A stretch of 64,000 nucleotides of DNA from Chitinophagaceae bacterium (GCA_024707305.1 JANPZZ010000005.1:1-64000), one strand, 5' to 3'; positions 39,212-48,310 are shown, counted from the stretch's first letter. The notes: generated by a model from the sequence alone, not told the origin. Translations and numbers: made by a program.

Positions 39212-39637
39212 TTATTTCGCAGAGAAGCGATAACTACCACTCCAGGTATTGCTGGCTTTCGTAAGCGACGTCACTTTTACTTCCACCAAACACAAAGTAT
39301 TTGCAGGAACGCTGGTGATGTTGATGTTGCTGACAGCATTGGTTGTATTGTTGCTGTAAGTAAAGAAAGCGGGTGCGCCGGAGCCATCATCCTTGCGTGC
39401 TTTCACTTCCAGCGTAACTCCATTTTTAGGCATGGCCGATGTGATGGTAACTTTCACCGAGTAAGGTCCGGGTGCTGCGGGCACCACGGCATTATTGGCC
39501 GGATCGGTGGTCACCACCAGGTTTGCTTCATCGGGTGGTGGGGGCGGGTTTCCGCCGGATCCTCCGCTTCCTTTGCTACAGGAAACAAATAAGGTAACAG
39601 CCAGGATCGGCAACCAGCGAAGGCTCGCAATACGCAT
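39212..39637 (-). CDS. Lipoprotein with Ig-like or cadherin-like fold
   Basis: 141 residues from ATG 39637. Signal ends LFVSCSKGSGG, a lipobox with Cys, then a Gly/Pro linker (NPPPPPDEA), then a single beta-sandwich (LVVTTDPANNAVVPAAPGPY, LCLVEVKVTSLTKASNTWSG). Probably surface or periplasmic; no function known. Convergent with the permease, sharing the boundary base to base. Confidence 0.7.
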   Translation of the reverse strand: MRIASLRWLPILAVTLFVSCSKGSGGSGGNPPPPPDEANLVVTTDPANNAVVPAAPGPYSVKVTITSAMPKNGVTLEVKARKDDGSGAPAFFTYSNNTTNAVSNINITSVPANTLCLVEVKVTSLTKASNTWSGSYRFSAK

Positions 39638-39676
39638 GGGAATGTGTTTTGTGTACACAATATAGGAAAAAATATG

Positions 39677-39733
39677 GGGGAAATGTGCTAATGAGAAAAT
39701 GTGCAAATGGGCAAATGAGAAAATGTGAAAATG
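39677..39733. repeat. AAATGTG half-element
   Basis: GGGGAAATGTGCTAATGAG words on the plus strand only; no opposing arm was found before 40128. Confidence 0.65.
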
Positions 39734-40127
39734 ATTGCGCTTCCCGATGCCGCAGCATCAGGCCCCTCTGTTTATCCGTCCCGGAGGGACGCGATGTGGG
39801 CGCCGTGTGCCACTGAGGAATTCAAATGTTGAAAATCTACACGTTGGCGTTGCCGACATCCTCCTATTATAGTTTGAGTTTTATTGGCGCTCTCTCCCTT
39901 TCGTCAGCGATTGAGTTGAAGATCTTCTCGTGTTACGGGTTCCCGTAGCAAATGTTCTCTGATTAGCGATATTTTGAATTTCAGAACTCGTCAGGTGGTA
40001 TAGTTGACGACTAATCCCATTAGCTATATACTTACGAATAGGTAGAAAGAATCTTCCGGTTAGAGTTGAAATATGCACATTGTGCCTGGTCTCGGACCGT
40101 TTGTTATAACTAACAATACTGATTTTA
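39734..40127. other. Non-coding or decayed stretch before a lipoprotein gene
   Basis: 394 bp without a convincing gene. It holds a short hairpin CGTCCC-GGA-GGGACG at 39777-39791, and on the minus strand an open frame at 39881-40189 that is rich in Arg, Thr, Ser and has no known-family features. AT content rises from about 39830 on. Confidence 0.5.
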
Positions 40128-41051
40128 ATGACTAAACACATCTTGCCAATCCTTCTCCTCTTTGCACTTTTCACTTCGTGTGATAGCAAAAAGACTTACA
40201 AATATGTTGAAGTAGTAAGCGAACAAGGTATATCTGGCAGTGTCACGACGAAAGAAAAATATCCCACAACTATTAAGGCTTCTTCGGATTCAGCTGCTTA
40301 TCTCAATGCCTATAAAACTTTTTGCATTTCTTTGAAGGTTACTGCCGATATGAAGCATACATACGGATCGGTTTTCGCGACACCAACGGGTTTTAAGCTT
40401 TTTGATGACAAAGACGTTGATATTACAAATTCCATTTTGTTTGTAGATAAGAATAAAAAAGAGAAAGAAATCGAAGACAGAATTTTTTCCCGAGCGAATT
40501 CATTTCAGGAATCAGTCGACAGAAGAGAAAAGGAGAGGATTGAATCGTTTATACAAACAGCCACGATTGACAGCACTAAAATCAAAGACCTTGAACGATA
40601 TTTTCGGAAAAGTCAGGATGAATTTTCAAACAATAACAAAATATGGTACAAACCAAAAAGTGCTCCGCAGTATACCAACCGAAATGGAATTTATTTCTAT
40701 TTTCAAACTGAAGGAGGCAAACCGAGTAATCTTAGGTTCCGGTTGCAATACTACGCAGATGATTGGTTATTCTTTCAGATGGTTCAATTTTCCATTGATG
40801 GGAAAGCGTATGACTATATTCCTTTAAAGACAGAAACGGATTCCGGCTACGGCGGTTACATTTGGGAGTGGTTTGATGAATCGATAAGTGGATCTGACAA
40901 AGAACTTATTAACGCATTGGCAAATGCAAAGTCTGTGAAAATGAAGCTGATTGGTCGCCAGTATTATGATATAAAAACAATTTCTCAGGAGCAAATCAAA
41001 GGATTTAAGCGGACTCTTGAATTGTATCAGGCCATGGGAGGATACTTGTAA
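40128..41051 (+). CDS. Hypothetical lipoprotein
   Basis: 307 residues, intact. Signal MTKHILPILLLFALFTSCDS with a lipobox Cys. The mature part is charged and helical around 100-150 (KNKKEKEIEDRIFSRANSFQ), then beta-rich (RLQYYADDWLFFQMVQFSID, YIWEWFDESISGSDKELINA). No family recognised. More AT-rich than its neighbours and beside a decayed stretch, so possibly acquired. Confidence 0.65.
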   Translation: MTKHILPILLLFALFTSCDSKKTYKYVEVVSEQGISGSVTTKEKYPTTIKASSDSAAYLNAYKTFCISLKVTADMKHTYGSVFATPTGFKLFDDKDVDITNSILFVDKNKKEKEIEDRIFSRANSFQESVDRREKERIESFIQTATIDSTKIKDLERYFRKSQDEFSNNNKIWYKPKSAPQYTNRNGIYFYFQTEGGKPSNLRFRLQYYADDWLFFQMVQFSIDGKAYDYIPLKTETDSGYGGYIWEWFDESISGSDKELINALANAKSVKMKLIGRQYYDIKTISQEQIKGFKRTLELYQAMGGYL

Positions 41052-41082
41052 TGCGGCCCATTCAATAGATACGTTTAACGTC

Positions 41083-42204
41083 TCACCCCACCCTCCCCTT
41101 CCACTCATACCTCCTAACAAACCCCAAAAAGCCAGAGATCACTGTATATAACATATGCAGCGGTTGAAACAAGAAAAATCCAATGAAGCTGAAGGGTAAA
41201 CCAAAGAACCGGAACACCCGATTTACAAAAGGCCACTCGATAATGGTTTTTGAGATCCATAGGACAAGAGCAGCGAGAAGGTAATTGTAATTAAATATAC
41301 CGGCAAACAGGAGGAGGGGGAAACTGAGGTTGAGCAGGTAAACGGATAACATCACCATCCAGATCTTTCCTTCTTTATAATATTTCGCTTTGCTGGCCCA
41401 GCGGATGCGTTGCTGGAAGAACTCACGCCAGGTATTTACAGCCGCGGTTGACACAATCGCATCTTTGCTGCAGAGGTAGGCAACGCTTTGCGGAAGGTGT
41501 TGGTTGATCTTTTGTAGCAAAAACAAATCATCACCCGATGCGGTATGATCTACGCCGGAGTAGCCACCCACTTCATGGAAGATGGCTTTGCTATAAGCCT
41601 GGTTGGCGCCATTGCTCATGGCATGTAAACGTTCATTGACCGATACACCGGTTACGCCCTGCAATACTGCAAAATCCATTTGCTGAAACCGTTGGACAAG
41701 CGATGTACCCGCATCTATCACAACCGGCGCGGCGATATAGGACGCGTTTGTGTTTTGTTGAAAGGCAATAATGTTGCTGAGCCAGTTTTTATCCATATAA
41801 CAATCACCATCCGTTGTAACAATCCATTCGCCACGCGCGATTTTTATTCCTGCTTCAATTGCTTTTTTCTTATGCGAATGAGTGACGCTGCTGTCTAAGT
41901 CAATAATGTCAACATCCGCAAATGCTTCTGCCAGGGCGCGTGTATTGTCGGTGCTGTTATCATTTATCAAAATAATCTGTACCAGATGCCGCGGATAGCT
42001 TTGCTGCTGCAGGCATTGCAATAGGCGTGTGATATTCGCTGCCTCATTTCTTACCGGAATCAATACAGAAACCGTCTTGTCGAAAACGATATCAGCAGGA
42101 ATTGAAAAACGCGGAATGCGCTGCCAGCCGCGATAGTAATACAGCATTAATGCGGCATATACCAAAAAGATGAAAGCAATGAGTAGCAGCAGGAGCATAG
42201 ACAA
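41083..42204 (-). CDS. Family 2 glycosyltransferase, membrane-bound
   Basis: 373 residues. An N-terminal helix (LLLLLIAFIFLVYAALMLYY), a GT-A domain with VSVLIPVRNEAANITRLLQC, DNSTDNTRALAEAFADVDI, the DxD metal site TTDGDCY, a second acidic motif TASGDDLFLL, and QQRIRW (Q/RxxRW), then three or four C-terminal helices. The QxxRW and topology are those of processive or polyprenyl-linked GT2 enzymes. Sugar and acceptor unknown. Confidence 0.88.
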   Translation of the reverse strand: MSMLLLLLIAFIFLVYAALMLYYYRGWQRIPRFSIPADIVFDKTVSVLIPVRNEAANITRLLQCLQQQSYPRHLVQIILINDNSTDNTRALAEAFADVDIIDLDSSVTHSHKKKAIEAGIKIARGEWIVTTDGDCYMDKNWLSNIIAFQQNTNASYIAAPVVIDAGTSLVQRFQQMDFAVLQGVTGVSVNERLHAMSNGANQAYSKAIFHEVGGYSGVDHTASGDDLFLLQKINQHLPQSVAYLCSKDAIVSTAAVNTWREFFQQRIRWASKAKYYKEGKIWMVMLSVYLLNLSFPLLLFAGIFNYNYLLAALVLWISKTIIEWPFVNRVFRFFGLPFSFIGFFLFQPLHMLYTVISGFLGFVRRYEWKGRVG

Positions 42205-42269
42205 AACTAAATAACCCTTTTTATTTGATCAGTATTAGTTTAAATAACATTCTTTCTTAAACATTCAAC

Positions 42270-43082
42270 TTAATCTATCAGCGCAGCCGCAATTTCTTTT
42301 CCATATTTCTCGTGCAGTACCTGGTGTCCTGATGCAATTTCGGTGATGGTTACAAATTCTTCCAGCCCTTTTTTAAATGCAATTCCCTTATTGGGCAGGA
42401 TGATGCGGTCGAATTTTCCGTAAATGAGTCGCACGGGTGTTCGTAGCTTTTGAATCAATTGCCTGCACTGGCTTTTGTTGGGTTTGAACTTACGCAAACC
42501 CACCCACCGGTAATACAGCATTTCTCGCGCGTGATGATCGCCAATATAATAATTTACAAACTTAAAAATGCTGGTGTTCACTAATCTGAGACGACTACCC
42601 AGTTTCAACAAAGCAAAGAGCCATCCGGGGTGCTTCATCGTCCATCTAAACAGATTGCGTCCCAACCAGGTTTGCGTGCTGAGCCAGTACCAGAAATTTA
42701 CCTTTAATCCATCTGGCGCAAGGAGTACAAGTTTGTCAACTGGAATAGGTTGTCGCTGATAAAAGTCAAGTGCAATACGTCCACCCAGACTAAAGCCGAT
42801 CACGCCGATGTTTTTAACAACATCCAACCCTTCGGCTTTCAACACGGCGGATACGATTTCACCGAGATCTTCCGGTGGCCAGTCTAAGCCTTCTTTCCAT
42901 TCCGTATCTCCATGCCATGGCAGATCGGGTGCGATGAAGCAGTAGTCGGCGAGTTCCGGTATTTTTTCAAGAAATGAAAAATGCCGACCACTTTCACCAT
43001 AGCCGTGCAGGCAGAGCACTACTTGTGAACCACTGCCATAAACATGGTAACAGACAACAGATTGTCGAAATGATAGCAACAT
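42270..43082 (-). CDS. Alpha/beta hydrolase
   Basis: 270 residues. CLHGYGESGRHFSFLEKI (oxyanion region), nucleophile elbow GFSLGGRIALDF, acid in YGKFDRIILP, and His in SGHQVLHEKYG. No signal peptide; cytoplasmic esterase or lyase of unknown substrate. It lies 65 bp from the glycosyltransferase on the same strand. Confidence 0.86.
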   Translation of the reverse strand: MLLSFRQSVVCYHVYGSGSQVVLCLHGYGESGRHFSFLEKIPELADYCFIAPDLPWHGDTEWKEGLDWPPEDLGEIVSAVLKAEGLDVVKNIGVIGFSLGGRIALDFYQRQPIPVDKLVLLAPDGLKVNFWYWLSTQTWLGRNLFRWTMKHPGWLFALLKLGSRLRLVNTSIFKFVNYYIGDHHAREMLYYRWVGLRKFKPNKSQCRQLIQKLRTPVRLIYGKFDRIILPNKGIAFKKGLEEFVTITEIASGHQVLHEKYGKEIAAALID

Positions 43083-43119
43083 TTTTAGAAAGAGAATAGT
43101 TGCAAAGTAATGATTTACA

Positions 43120-43584
43120 ATGAATCATTCTTACCTCGCGAGCGTTGGGCGAAATATTTATGAAGCACTTAAATTTCTTTCATCAAAAACAGACATTTTT
43201 TGCCAAAAAGCTATGGCTTCTTTCGGGCGAAAAAGGAAATTATTATTCGGACTCGTTGCCATCCTTTTATTATTCCTTTTAATAGAAATCATCGCTCGAG
43301 GTGTGTTTTATTTTAGGTTTAATAAACTAAATACTTCGTTAGGTATCCAGGGAAATTCACTTCAAATGAACGACTCCCATTTGGTTTTCAGAAACCGGCC
43401 GTTGTATGTGGACTATCATTTCAAATATCAGAATAATGAAGAGGGTTTCAAATCGACACCGGGAGAAACAGAAATGCCTGTGAAAGGGGAGAATGAAGTC
43501 TGGGTTTTTTTGTTTGGCGCTTCTGCAATGGAAGGTATGGGTTCTAATAAAGATGGTGAATGGTTAGATATTACTGGTCAATAG
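43120..43584 (+). CDS. SGNH/GDSL hydrolase, truncated
   Basis: 154 residues. A cytoplasmic stretch, one transmembrane helix (LLFGLVAILLLFLLIEIIAR), then NRPLYVDYHFKYQNNEEGF and WVFLFGASAMEGMGSNKDGE, where GAS replaces the GDS of block I. In full-length relatives this motif is followed by 200 or more residues with the remaining catalytic blocks; here the frame stops seven residues after KDGE. The last 25 bases overlap the start of the carbamoyltransferase in another frame. Best read as the 5' remnant of a hydrolase whose 3' part was deleted. Confidence 0.7.
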   Translation: MNHSYLASVGRNIYEALKFLSSKTDIFCQKAMASFGRKRKLLFGLVAILLLFLLIEIIARGVFYFRFNKLNTSLGIQGNSLQMNDSHLVFRNRPLYVDYHFKYQNNEEGFKSTPGETEMPVKGENEVWVFLFGASAMEGMGSNKDGEWLDITGQ

Positions 43585-45386
43585 GCATATCCGCATACTT
43601 TCACGACTCGGCTGCAGCATTGGTTTGCAACGGCGAAATTATTGCAGCGGCGCAGGAAGAACGTTTTTCGAGAATTAAAAACGATCCGAACTTTCCAATT
43701 GAAGCGATCAGATATTGTTTGCGGGAGGCTAATATAACGATGGCAGAAGTTGAAGAAGTTGTCTTTTTTGAAAAGCCGTTCACAAAGTTCGACAGGATAT
43801 TGCAAACTATCTATGAAACCACGCCACGGAGTTATGTTTCGTTTTTAAAGGCTATGCCTGGGTGGTTGAAAGAAAAGCTTCTCCTTAAAAAGACGATAAA
43901 GAAGAATCTGAAATCGGTGGGCGACTACGATGAAAAAACGTTAAAGATTCTTTTTTCCGAACACCATCTCTCGCATGCAGCCAGCGCATATTTCCCGTCT
44001 GGGTTTTCAGAGTCGGCCATATTAACTGTAGATGGTGTCGGCGAGTGGGCTACCTGTACAATCGCAAAAGGATCAGGCAATGCAATTAAGATGCTTAGGC
44101 AAATGAATTTTCCACATTCAATTGGATTATTTTATTCAGCGGTAACTGCTTATTGCGGATTCAAGGTCAATTCCGACGAATATAAACTGATGGGACTGGC
44201 AGCATATGGAAATAAATCGGACGACGACTTTAGTCGAATCTTAGATTTACTCAAATCAGAGGTAATTACTATACATACAGATGGCTCAGTAACTTTAAAC
44301 CAACGCTATTTTTCTTACAGACTTGGTAATCGCATGTTTGATAAGAAACGCTGGAGTAAGTTGTTGGGTATTGAACCTCGCAAGCCCGGATCTGAAATAA
44401 CACAACACATTTGCAATTTAGGGCTGGCGGCACAACAAATAATAGAGGATGTAGTGATGAAGCTGGCGAAAGAAGCGGTGGCGCTTACCGGATCAAAAAA
44501 CTTATGTCTGGCCGGCGGTGTTGCACTTAATTGCCTGGCGAATGGAAAAATTGCTTCAAGTGGAATTGTTGAACGATTGTTTATTCAGCCAGCATCTGGT
44601 GATGCTGGTGGCGCGCTGGGGGCGGCGCTGGCTTATTATCACATCGGCAAGAATAAACAACTTCGTAACGCTGATGCCGCAGGCGACAATATGAAAGGGA
44701 GTTTGCTGGGCCCTTCATATGGAAACGACCAGATTTGGGCTGCAGCCCGACGATATTCGTTTTCGTCAACAGAACACACCGACCATGAATTATTTGAAGA
44801 GGTGACATTGGGACTACAACAGGGCAAAGTTATCGGTTGGCACCAGGGACGAATGGAATATGGGCCGAGAGCCCTTGGTAATAGAAGTATTTTAGCAGAT
44901 CCACGTGTACCGGGTATGCAACGAACTATTAATCTAAAAGTAAAATTCAGGGAAGGCTTTAGGCCTTTTGCGCCTATTATCCTAAAAGAAGCGCTTCATA
45001 GTTATTTTGAAAAGGCTTACGAAACACCGTATATGTTGATGGCGTTTCCTATCAAAGAGGAATTCAGAAACCAATACCCTGGAAATTTTTCACAATGGTC
45101 CATGACTGAAAAATTAAATTTTGAAAGAAGTATAGTACCGTCCGTTACGCATATCGATTATACGTCGCGTTTACAGTCGGTTGATGATACAGTTAATCCC
45201 AAATTATATCGACTTTTAAAGTGTTTTTTTGAAGCTACCGATTGTCCGATGCTTATTAATACCAGCTTTAACAGGAACAATGAGCCTATCATAAATACTC
45301 CAACGGAGGCGCTTGAATGTTTACAACAAACCGACATTGACTGGCTCGTGATAAATAATATCATTTTTAAAAAAGATAATTCATAA
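43560..45386 (+). CDS. NodU/TobZ-family carbamoyltransferase (SxtI-like)
   Basis: 608 residues, intact. N-terminal Kae1-like domain with GISAYFHDSAAALVCNGEII, AAQEERFSRIKND and the metal-site FSEHHLSHAASAYFPSG; LCLAGGVALNCLANGKI in the middle; a C-terminal carbamoylphosphate domain with EYGPRALGNRSILADPR. Transfers carbamoyl to a hydroxyl of a small molecule or glycan. The usual start MxxILGISAYFHDSAA is replaced by MVRYYWSIGISAYF, so the first codons may be altered by the upstream deletion. The stop and the next ATG share TAATG. Confidence 0.9.
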   Translation: MVRYYWSIGISAYFHDSAAALVCNGEIIAAAQEERFSRIKNDPNFPIEAIRYCLREANITMAEVEEVVFFEKPFTKFDRILQTIYETTPRSYVSFLKAMPGWLKEKLLLKKTIKKNLKSVGDYDEKTLKILFSEHHLSHAASAYFPSGFSESAILTVDGVGEWATCTIAKGSGNAIKMLRQMNFPHSIGLFYSAVTAYCGFKVNSDEYKLMGLAAYGNKSDDDFSRILDLLKSEVITIHTDGSVTLNQRYFSYRLGNRMFDKKRWSKLLGIEPRKPGSEITQHICNLGLAAQQIIEDVVMKLAKEAVALTGSKNLCLAGGVALNCLANGKIASSGIVERLFIQPASGDAGGALGAALAYYHIGKNKQLRNADAAGDNMKGSLLGPSYGNDQIWAAARRYSFSSTEHTDHELFEEVTLGLQQGKVIGWHQGRMEYGPRALGNRSILADPRVPGMQRTINLKVKFREGFRPFAPIILKEALHSYFEKAYETPYMLMAFPIKEEFRNQYPGNFSQWSMTEKLNFERSIVPSVTHIDYTSRLQSVDDTVNPKLYRLLKCFFEATDCPMLINTSFNRNNEPIINTPTEALECLQQTDIDWLVINNIIFKKDNS

Positions 45387-45535
45387 TGAAAGAGTTCTTA
45401 AAAGAGTTTTGGGAATTTGTACGAACACAAAAAAAATGGTGGTTGTTGCCTACCGTAATCATTCTTGCTTTACTGGCTCTAATAATCGTCTTTGCGGGAC
45501 CCACTATTTCCAGTTTTGTTTACACTTTATTCTAA
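45386..45535 (+). CDS. DUF5989 small membrane protein (SxtK-like)
   Basis: 49 residues: MKEFLKEFWEFVRTQKKWW, then a single helix (LLPTVIILALLALIIVFAG) and the tail TISSFVYTLF. This small protein recurs between carbamoyltransferase and SxtJ genes; its form fits DUF5989. It overlaps the upstream stop by one base, indicating coupled translation. Role unknown, presumably a membrane tether. Confidence 0.85.
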   Translation: MKEFLKEFWEFVRTQKKWWLLPTVIILALLALIIVFAGPTISSFVYTLF

Positions 45536-45539
45536 CGGT

Positions 45540-45890
45540 TTGAAAATTAAAAGCCCATATTTTAGTGTTCTCGCCCTCGTTAATGGATTGGTGATTGCTT
45601 ATTTAATATCAAATAAGTTTATTCTGCTACCAATTGCAGTGGCTTTCGCGAGTACTTGTATAATTATTCCCCAATGCGCCCATTTTCTCGCCCGAGTTTT
45701 GGATTCGATGATACATTACCTTGGTGCCATTACCAATTTCATCTTACTCTCAATTGTGTATATTCTTGTTGTTGTACCCCTGGCAACCGCCTATAAAATC
45801 AGCCGTAAGCCGATCAGGGAATCGGAAGGGTCCAGTTTTAATAAAGAGGAAAAAGAATATACCTCTCAAAGCTTTTATAAACAATGGTAA
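45540..45890 (+). CDS. SxtJ-family membrane protein
   Basis: 116 residues from TTG 45540, 5 bp after the DUF5989 stop. Three helices (FSVLALVNGLVIAYLIS, FILLPIAVAFASTCIIIP, ITNFILLSIVYILVVVPL) and a tail KPIRESEGSSFNKEEKEY, which is the SxtJ pattern. Third gene of the sxtI-K-J-like cassette; its function is unknown even in saxitoxin producers. Confidence 0.8.
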   Translation: MKIKSPYFSVLALVNGLVIAYLISNKFILLPIAVAFASTCIIIPQCAHFLARVLDSMIHYLGAITNFILLSIVYILVVVPLATAYKISRKPIRESEGSSFNKEEKEYTSQSFYKQW

Positions 45891-45981
45891 GGATGAAGTG
45901 TTGACGTTCAATGACTTGATTGTCATAAAAATTTCCCCCTAATTTTTTTTCCGGCTGATACAAAAACCTAAAATATTTCCT

Positions 45982-45989
45982 TACATTTG
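45982..45989 (+). promoter_or_regulatory. Candidate -7 element TACATTTG of the marR gene
   Basis: Exact TAnnTTTG, 22 nt before ATG 46011, immediately followed by the palindrome at 45992-46009. No -33 TTG at 17-23 nt. The promoter and operator would be physically adjacent. Confidence 0.5.
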
Positions 45990-45991
45990 AT

Positions 45992-46009
45992 TAGTTGCAC
46001 AAACAACTA
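45992..46009. promoter_or_regulatory. MarR-type operator palindrome
   Basis: TAGTTG-CACAAA-CAACTA, a perfect 6-bp inverted repeat with a 6-nt spacer, ending one base before the marR start codon and overlapping the expected transcription start. TTGxxxxxxCAA palindromes of this size are typical MarR-family sites, so autorepression is likely. Confidence 0.6.
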
Positions 46010-46010
46010 T

Positions 46011-46451
46011 ATGTCAAACAACCATTTTAAAAAAGGCGAGCTCTACAGCTTTATTACCGGTAAGGCGTCTATTGCCATTGCAAGAAGACTGCAAAAGCGT
46101 TTCAATACATCCGGACTCAATATCACGATTGAGCAATGGAGTGTATTGTATCATTTATGGAAACAGGATGGCCTGAGTCAACAGCAATTGTGTAATGCTA
46201 CTTTTCGCGATAAGCCGAGCATTACACGCCTCGTTGATAATCTCGAAAAACTCAACCTGGTGAAACGTGTTCCTTCTGAACACGATCGACGCATCAACCT
46301 TATTTTCCTGACAAAAAACGCGCAGAAGCTCGAAGAAGAAACGATGCAAATCGCGGATGATACTTTGAATGAAGCATTACGCAGTGTTCCTCCCGATCGC
46401 ATTGAAGTGTGCAAAGAAGTTTTACAGATCGTTTACGACAACCTCAAATAG
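46011..46451 (+). CDS. MarR family transcriptional regulator
   Basis: 146 residues from ATG 46011. Winged HTH with ITIEQWSVLYHLWKQDGLS, QQQLCNATFRDKPSITRLVD and the wing EHDRRINLIFLTKNAQ (the DxRxxxxxLT signature). The next gene, an acyl-CoA dehydrogenase 68 bp downstream on the same strand, is a candidate target. Confidence 0.92.
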   Translation: MSNNHFKKGELYSFITGKASIAIARRLQKRFNTSGLNITIEQWSVLYHLWKQDGLSQQQLCNATFRDKPSITRLVDNLEKLNLVKRVPSEHDRRINLIFLTKNAQKLEEETMQIADDTLNEALRSVPPDRIEVCKEVLQIVYDNLK

Positions 46452-46519
46452 CAACAATCACATTTTCGAAAAAACATTTTACGAAATAAATACAATTCCA
46501 CATCCCTAAACTTTGCGAT

Positions 46520-48310
46520 ATGAAAAATACGGAAACACAAAAAGTATTGAAAGGTGGCGAATGGCTCATTCGCGAAAGCGCACCCGCAGATTCATTCACT
46601 CCCGAAGATTTTGCTGAAGAGCAGTTAATGATTCGCGACATGTGCGAACAGTTCCTGGATGCAGAAATTTATCCCATCCTCGACAAAATTGACAGCCTTG
46701 AAGAAGGTTTGATGAAATCGCTTGTAACAAAAGCGGGTGAGCAGGGCTTGCTTTCTGTTTCGTTTCCGGAAGAATATGGCGGTCTCGGCAAAGATTTCGT
46801 GACGTCAACAATCGTAAATGAATACATGGGTGCGGGTCACTCGTTTTCTGTAGCTGTTGCCGCACATACCGGAATTGGTACGCTGCCGATCCTGTATTTC
46901 GGTACACCGGAGCAGAAGCAAAAATATATTCCCAAACTCATCACTGGAGAGTGGGCAGGTGCTTATGGTTTAACAGAACCCAACAGCGGTAGTGATGCAT
47001 TAGGTGCGAAAACCACCGCCAAACTGAGTGATGATGGAAAACATTATATACTGAATGGTCAGAAATGCTGGATCACCAACGGTGGTTTCGCGCATGTATA
47101 CACTGTATTTGCGAAAGTGGATGGCGATAAGTTTACCGGTTTCATTGTAGAAAGAGGAACGGAAGGTTTTACACAGGGGCCAGAAGAACAAAAGATGGGT
47201 ATCAAAGGTTCTTCAACCGTTCAATTGTATTTCCAGGATGCGAAAGTACCTGTTGAAAACGTGTTGGGTGAAATTGGAAAAGGTCACCGCATTGCGTTTA
47301 ATATCCTCAACATCGGTCGCCTGAAACTTTGCGCAGCAACCACTGGTGGTGCACGTCGCGCATTGACTGATTCTGTTCGTTATGCAGCAACGCGTGAGCA
47401 GTTTAAACAACCGATCTCCAACTTTGGTGCAGTGAAACATAAGCTGGCTGAAATGGCGATTCGCATTTTTGTTTCGGAATCTGCTTTGTATCGCACCGCT
47501 GCATGGATTGATGAGAAAGAAAAAGAATTGCTGGCAGCAGGCAAACATTTCAACGACTCATTGTTGGGTGCTGCCGAAGAATTCGCGATTGAATGTGCGA
47601 TGTTGAAAGTGTACGGAAGTGAAACGCTGGATTATGTCGTGGATGAAGGAGTGCAGATTCACGGCGGTAATGGCTTTAGTGCTGAATACAACATCTCAAG
47701 AGCTTACCGCGATAGCCGTATCAACCGGATTTATGAAGGAACAAACGAAATCAACCGACTGTTGACGCTCGATATGACGCTGAAACGCGCGATGGCTGGT
47801 CGCCTGGATCTGATGGGACCTGCAATGGCGGTTTCAAAAGAGCTGATGAGCATCCCCGACTTTGGTGCACAGGACGACGCTCCATTTGCGGCAGAACTAA
47901 AACTGGTGGCAAACCTGAAGAAAGCGCTCCTCATGGCTGCTGGCTCAGCGGTTCAAAAGCTGATGATGAAGATAGAAAGCGAGCAGGAAGTGTTGATGAA
48001 TCTTGCAGATATGGCCATTGAAACTTTCAACGCTGAAAGCGTATTGCTGCGTGTAATGAAGATGACTGAAGCGAAAGGCGATCCTGCTACTGCACTTTAC
48101 CAGGACATCATGCGTACTTATCTCTACGATGCAGCTGATCGTGTAAACAAAGCAGGTAAAGATGCAATCAATGCATTTGCATCAGGCGATGAACAAAGAA
48201 TGATTCTGATGGGATTGAAACGTTTTACAAAAGCGGAACCGTTTAATGCGAAAGATGCCCGTCGCCGTATAGCCGACAAAATGATTGCTGAAGGGAAGTA
48301 TTGCTTCTAA
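46520..48310 (+). CDS. Acyl-CoA dehydrogenase family protein
   Basis: 596 residues, the long form. The flavin/acyl-CoA signatures YGLTEPNSGSDALGAKTTA and RINRIYEGTNEINRLL are present, along with VYGSETLDYVVDEGVQIHGG. The extra 200-residue C-terminal helical domain (about 400-596) is that of very-long-chain-type enzymes. Likely fatty-acid beta-oxidation, cytoplasmic. Regulation by the upstream MarR protein is inferred from position only. Its end overlaps the convergent gene by 4 bp. Confidence 0.92.
   Translation: MKNTETQKVLKGGEWLIRESAPADSFTPEDFAEEQLMIRDMCEQFLDAEIYPILDKIDSLEEGLMKSLVTKAGEQGLLSVSFPEEYGGLGKDFVTSTIVNEYMGAGHSFSVAVAAHTGIGTLPILYFGTPEQKQKYIPKLITGEWAGAYGLTEPNSGSDALGAKTTAKLSDDGKHYILNGQKCWITNGGFAHVYTVFAKVDGDKFTGFIVERGTEGFTQGPEEQKMGIKGSSTVQLYFQDAKVPVENVLGEIGKGHRIAFNILNIGRLKLCAATTGGARRALTDSVRYAATREQFKQPISNFGAVKHKLAEMAIRIFVSESALYRTAAWIDEKEKELLAAGKHFNDSLLGAAEEFAIECAMLKVYGSETLDYVVDEGVQIHGGNGFSAEYNISRAYRDSRINRIYEGTNEINRLLTLDMTLKRAMAGRLDLMGPAMAVSKELMSIPDFGAQDDAPFAAELKLVANLKKALLMAAGSAVQKLMMKIESEQEVLMNLADMAIETFNAESVLLRVMKMTEAKGDPATALYQDIMRTYLYDAADRVNKAGKDAINAFASGDEQRMILMGLKRFTKAEPFNAKDARRRIADKMIAEGKYCF

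Noticed and set aside
39881..40189. Protein-coding gene on the minus strand
   Set aside because: No recognisable domain, no start context, overlaps the start of the better-supported lipoprotein gene at 40128, and composition (many Arg, Thr, Ser) is that of a chance frame.
43120..45890. Saxitoxin biosynthesis cluster
   Set aside because: Only the carbamoyltransferase, SxtK-like and SxtJ-like genes are present; the core pathway genes are missing, and this trio occurs widely outside toxin producers.
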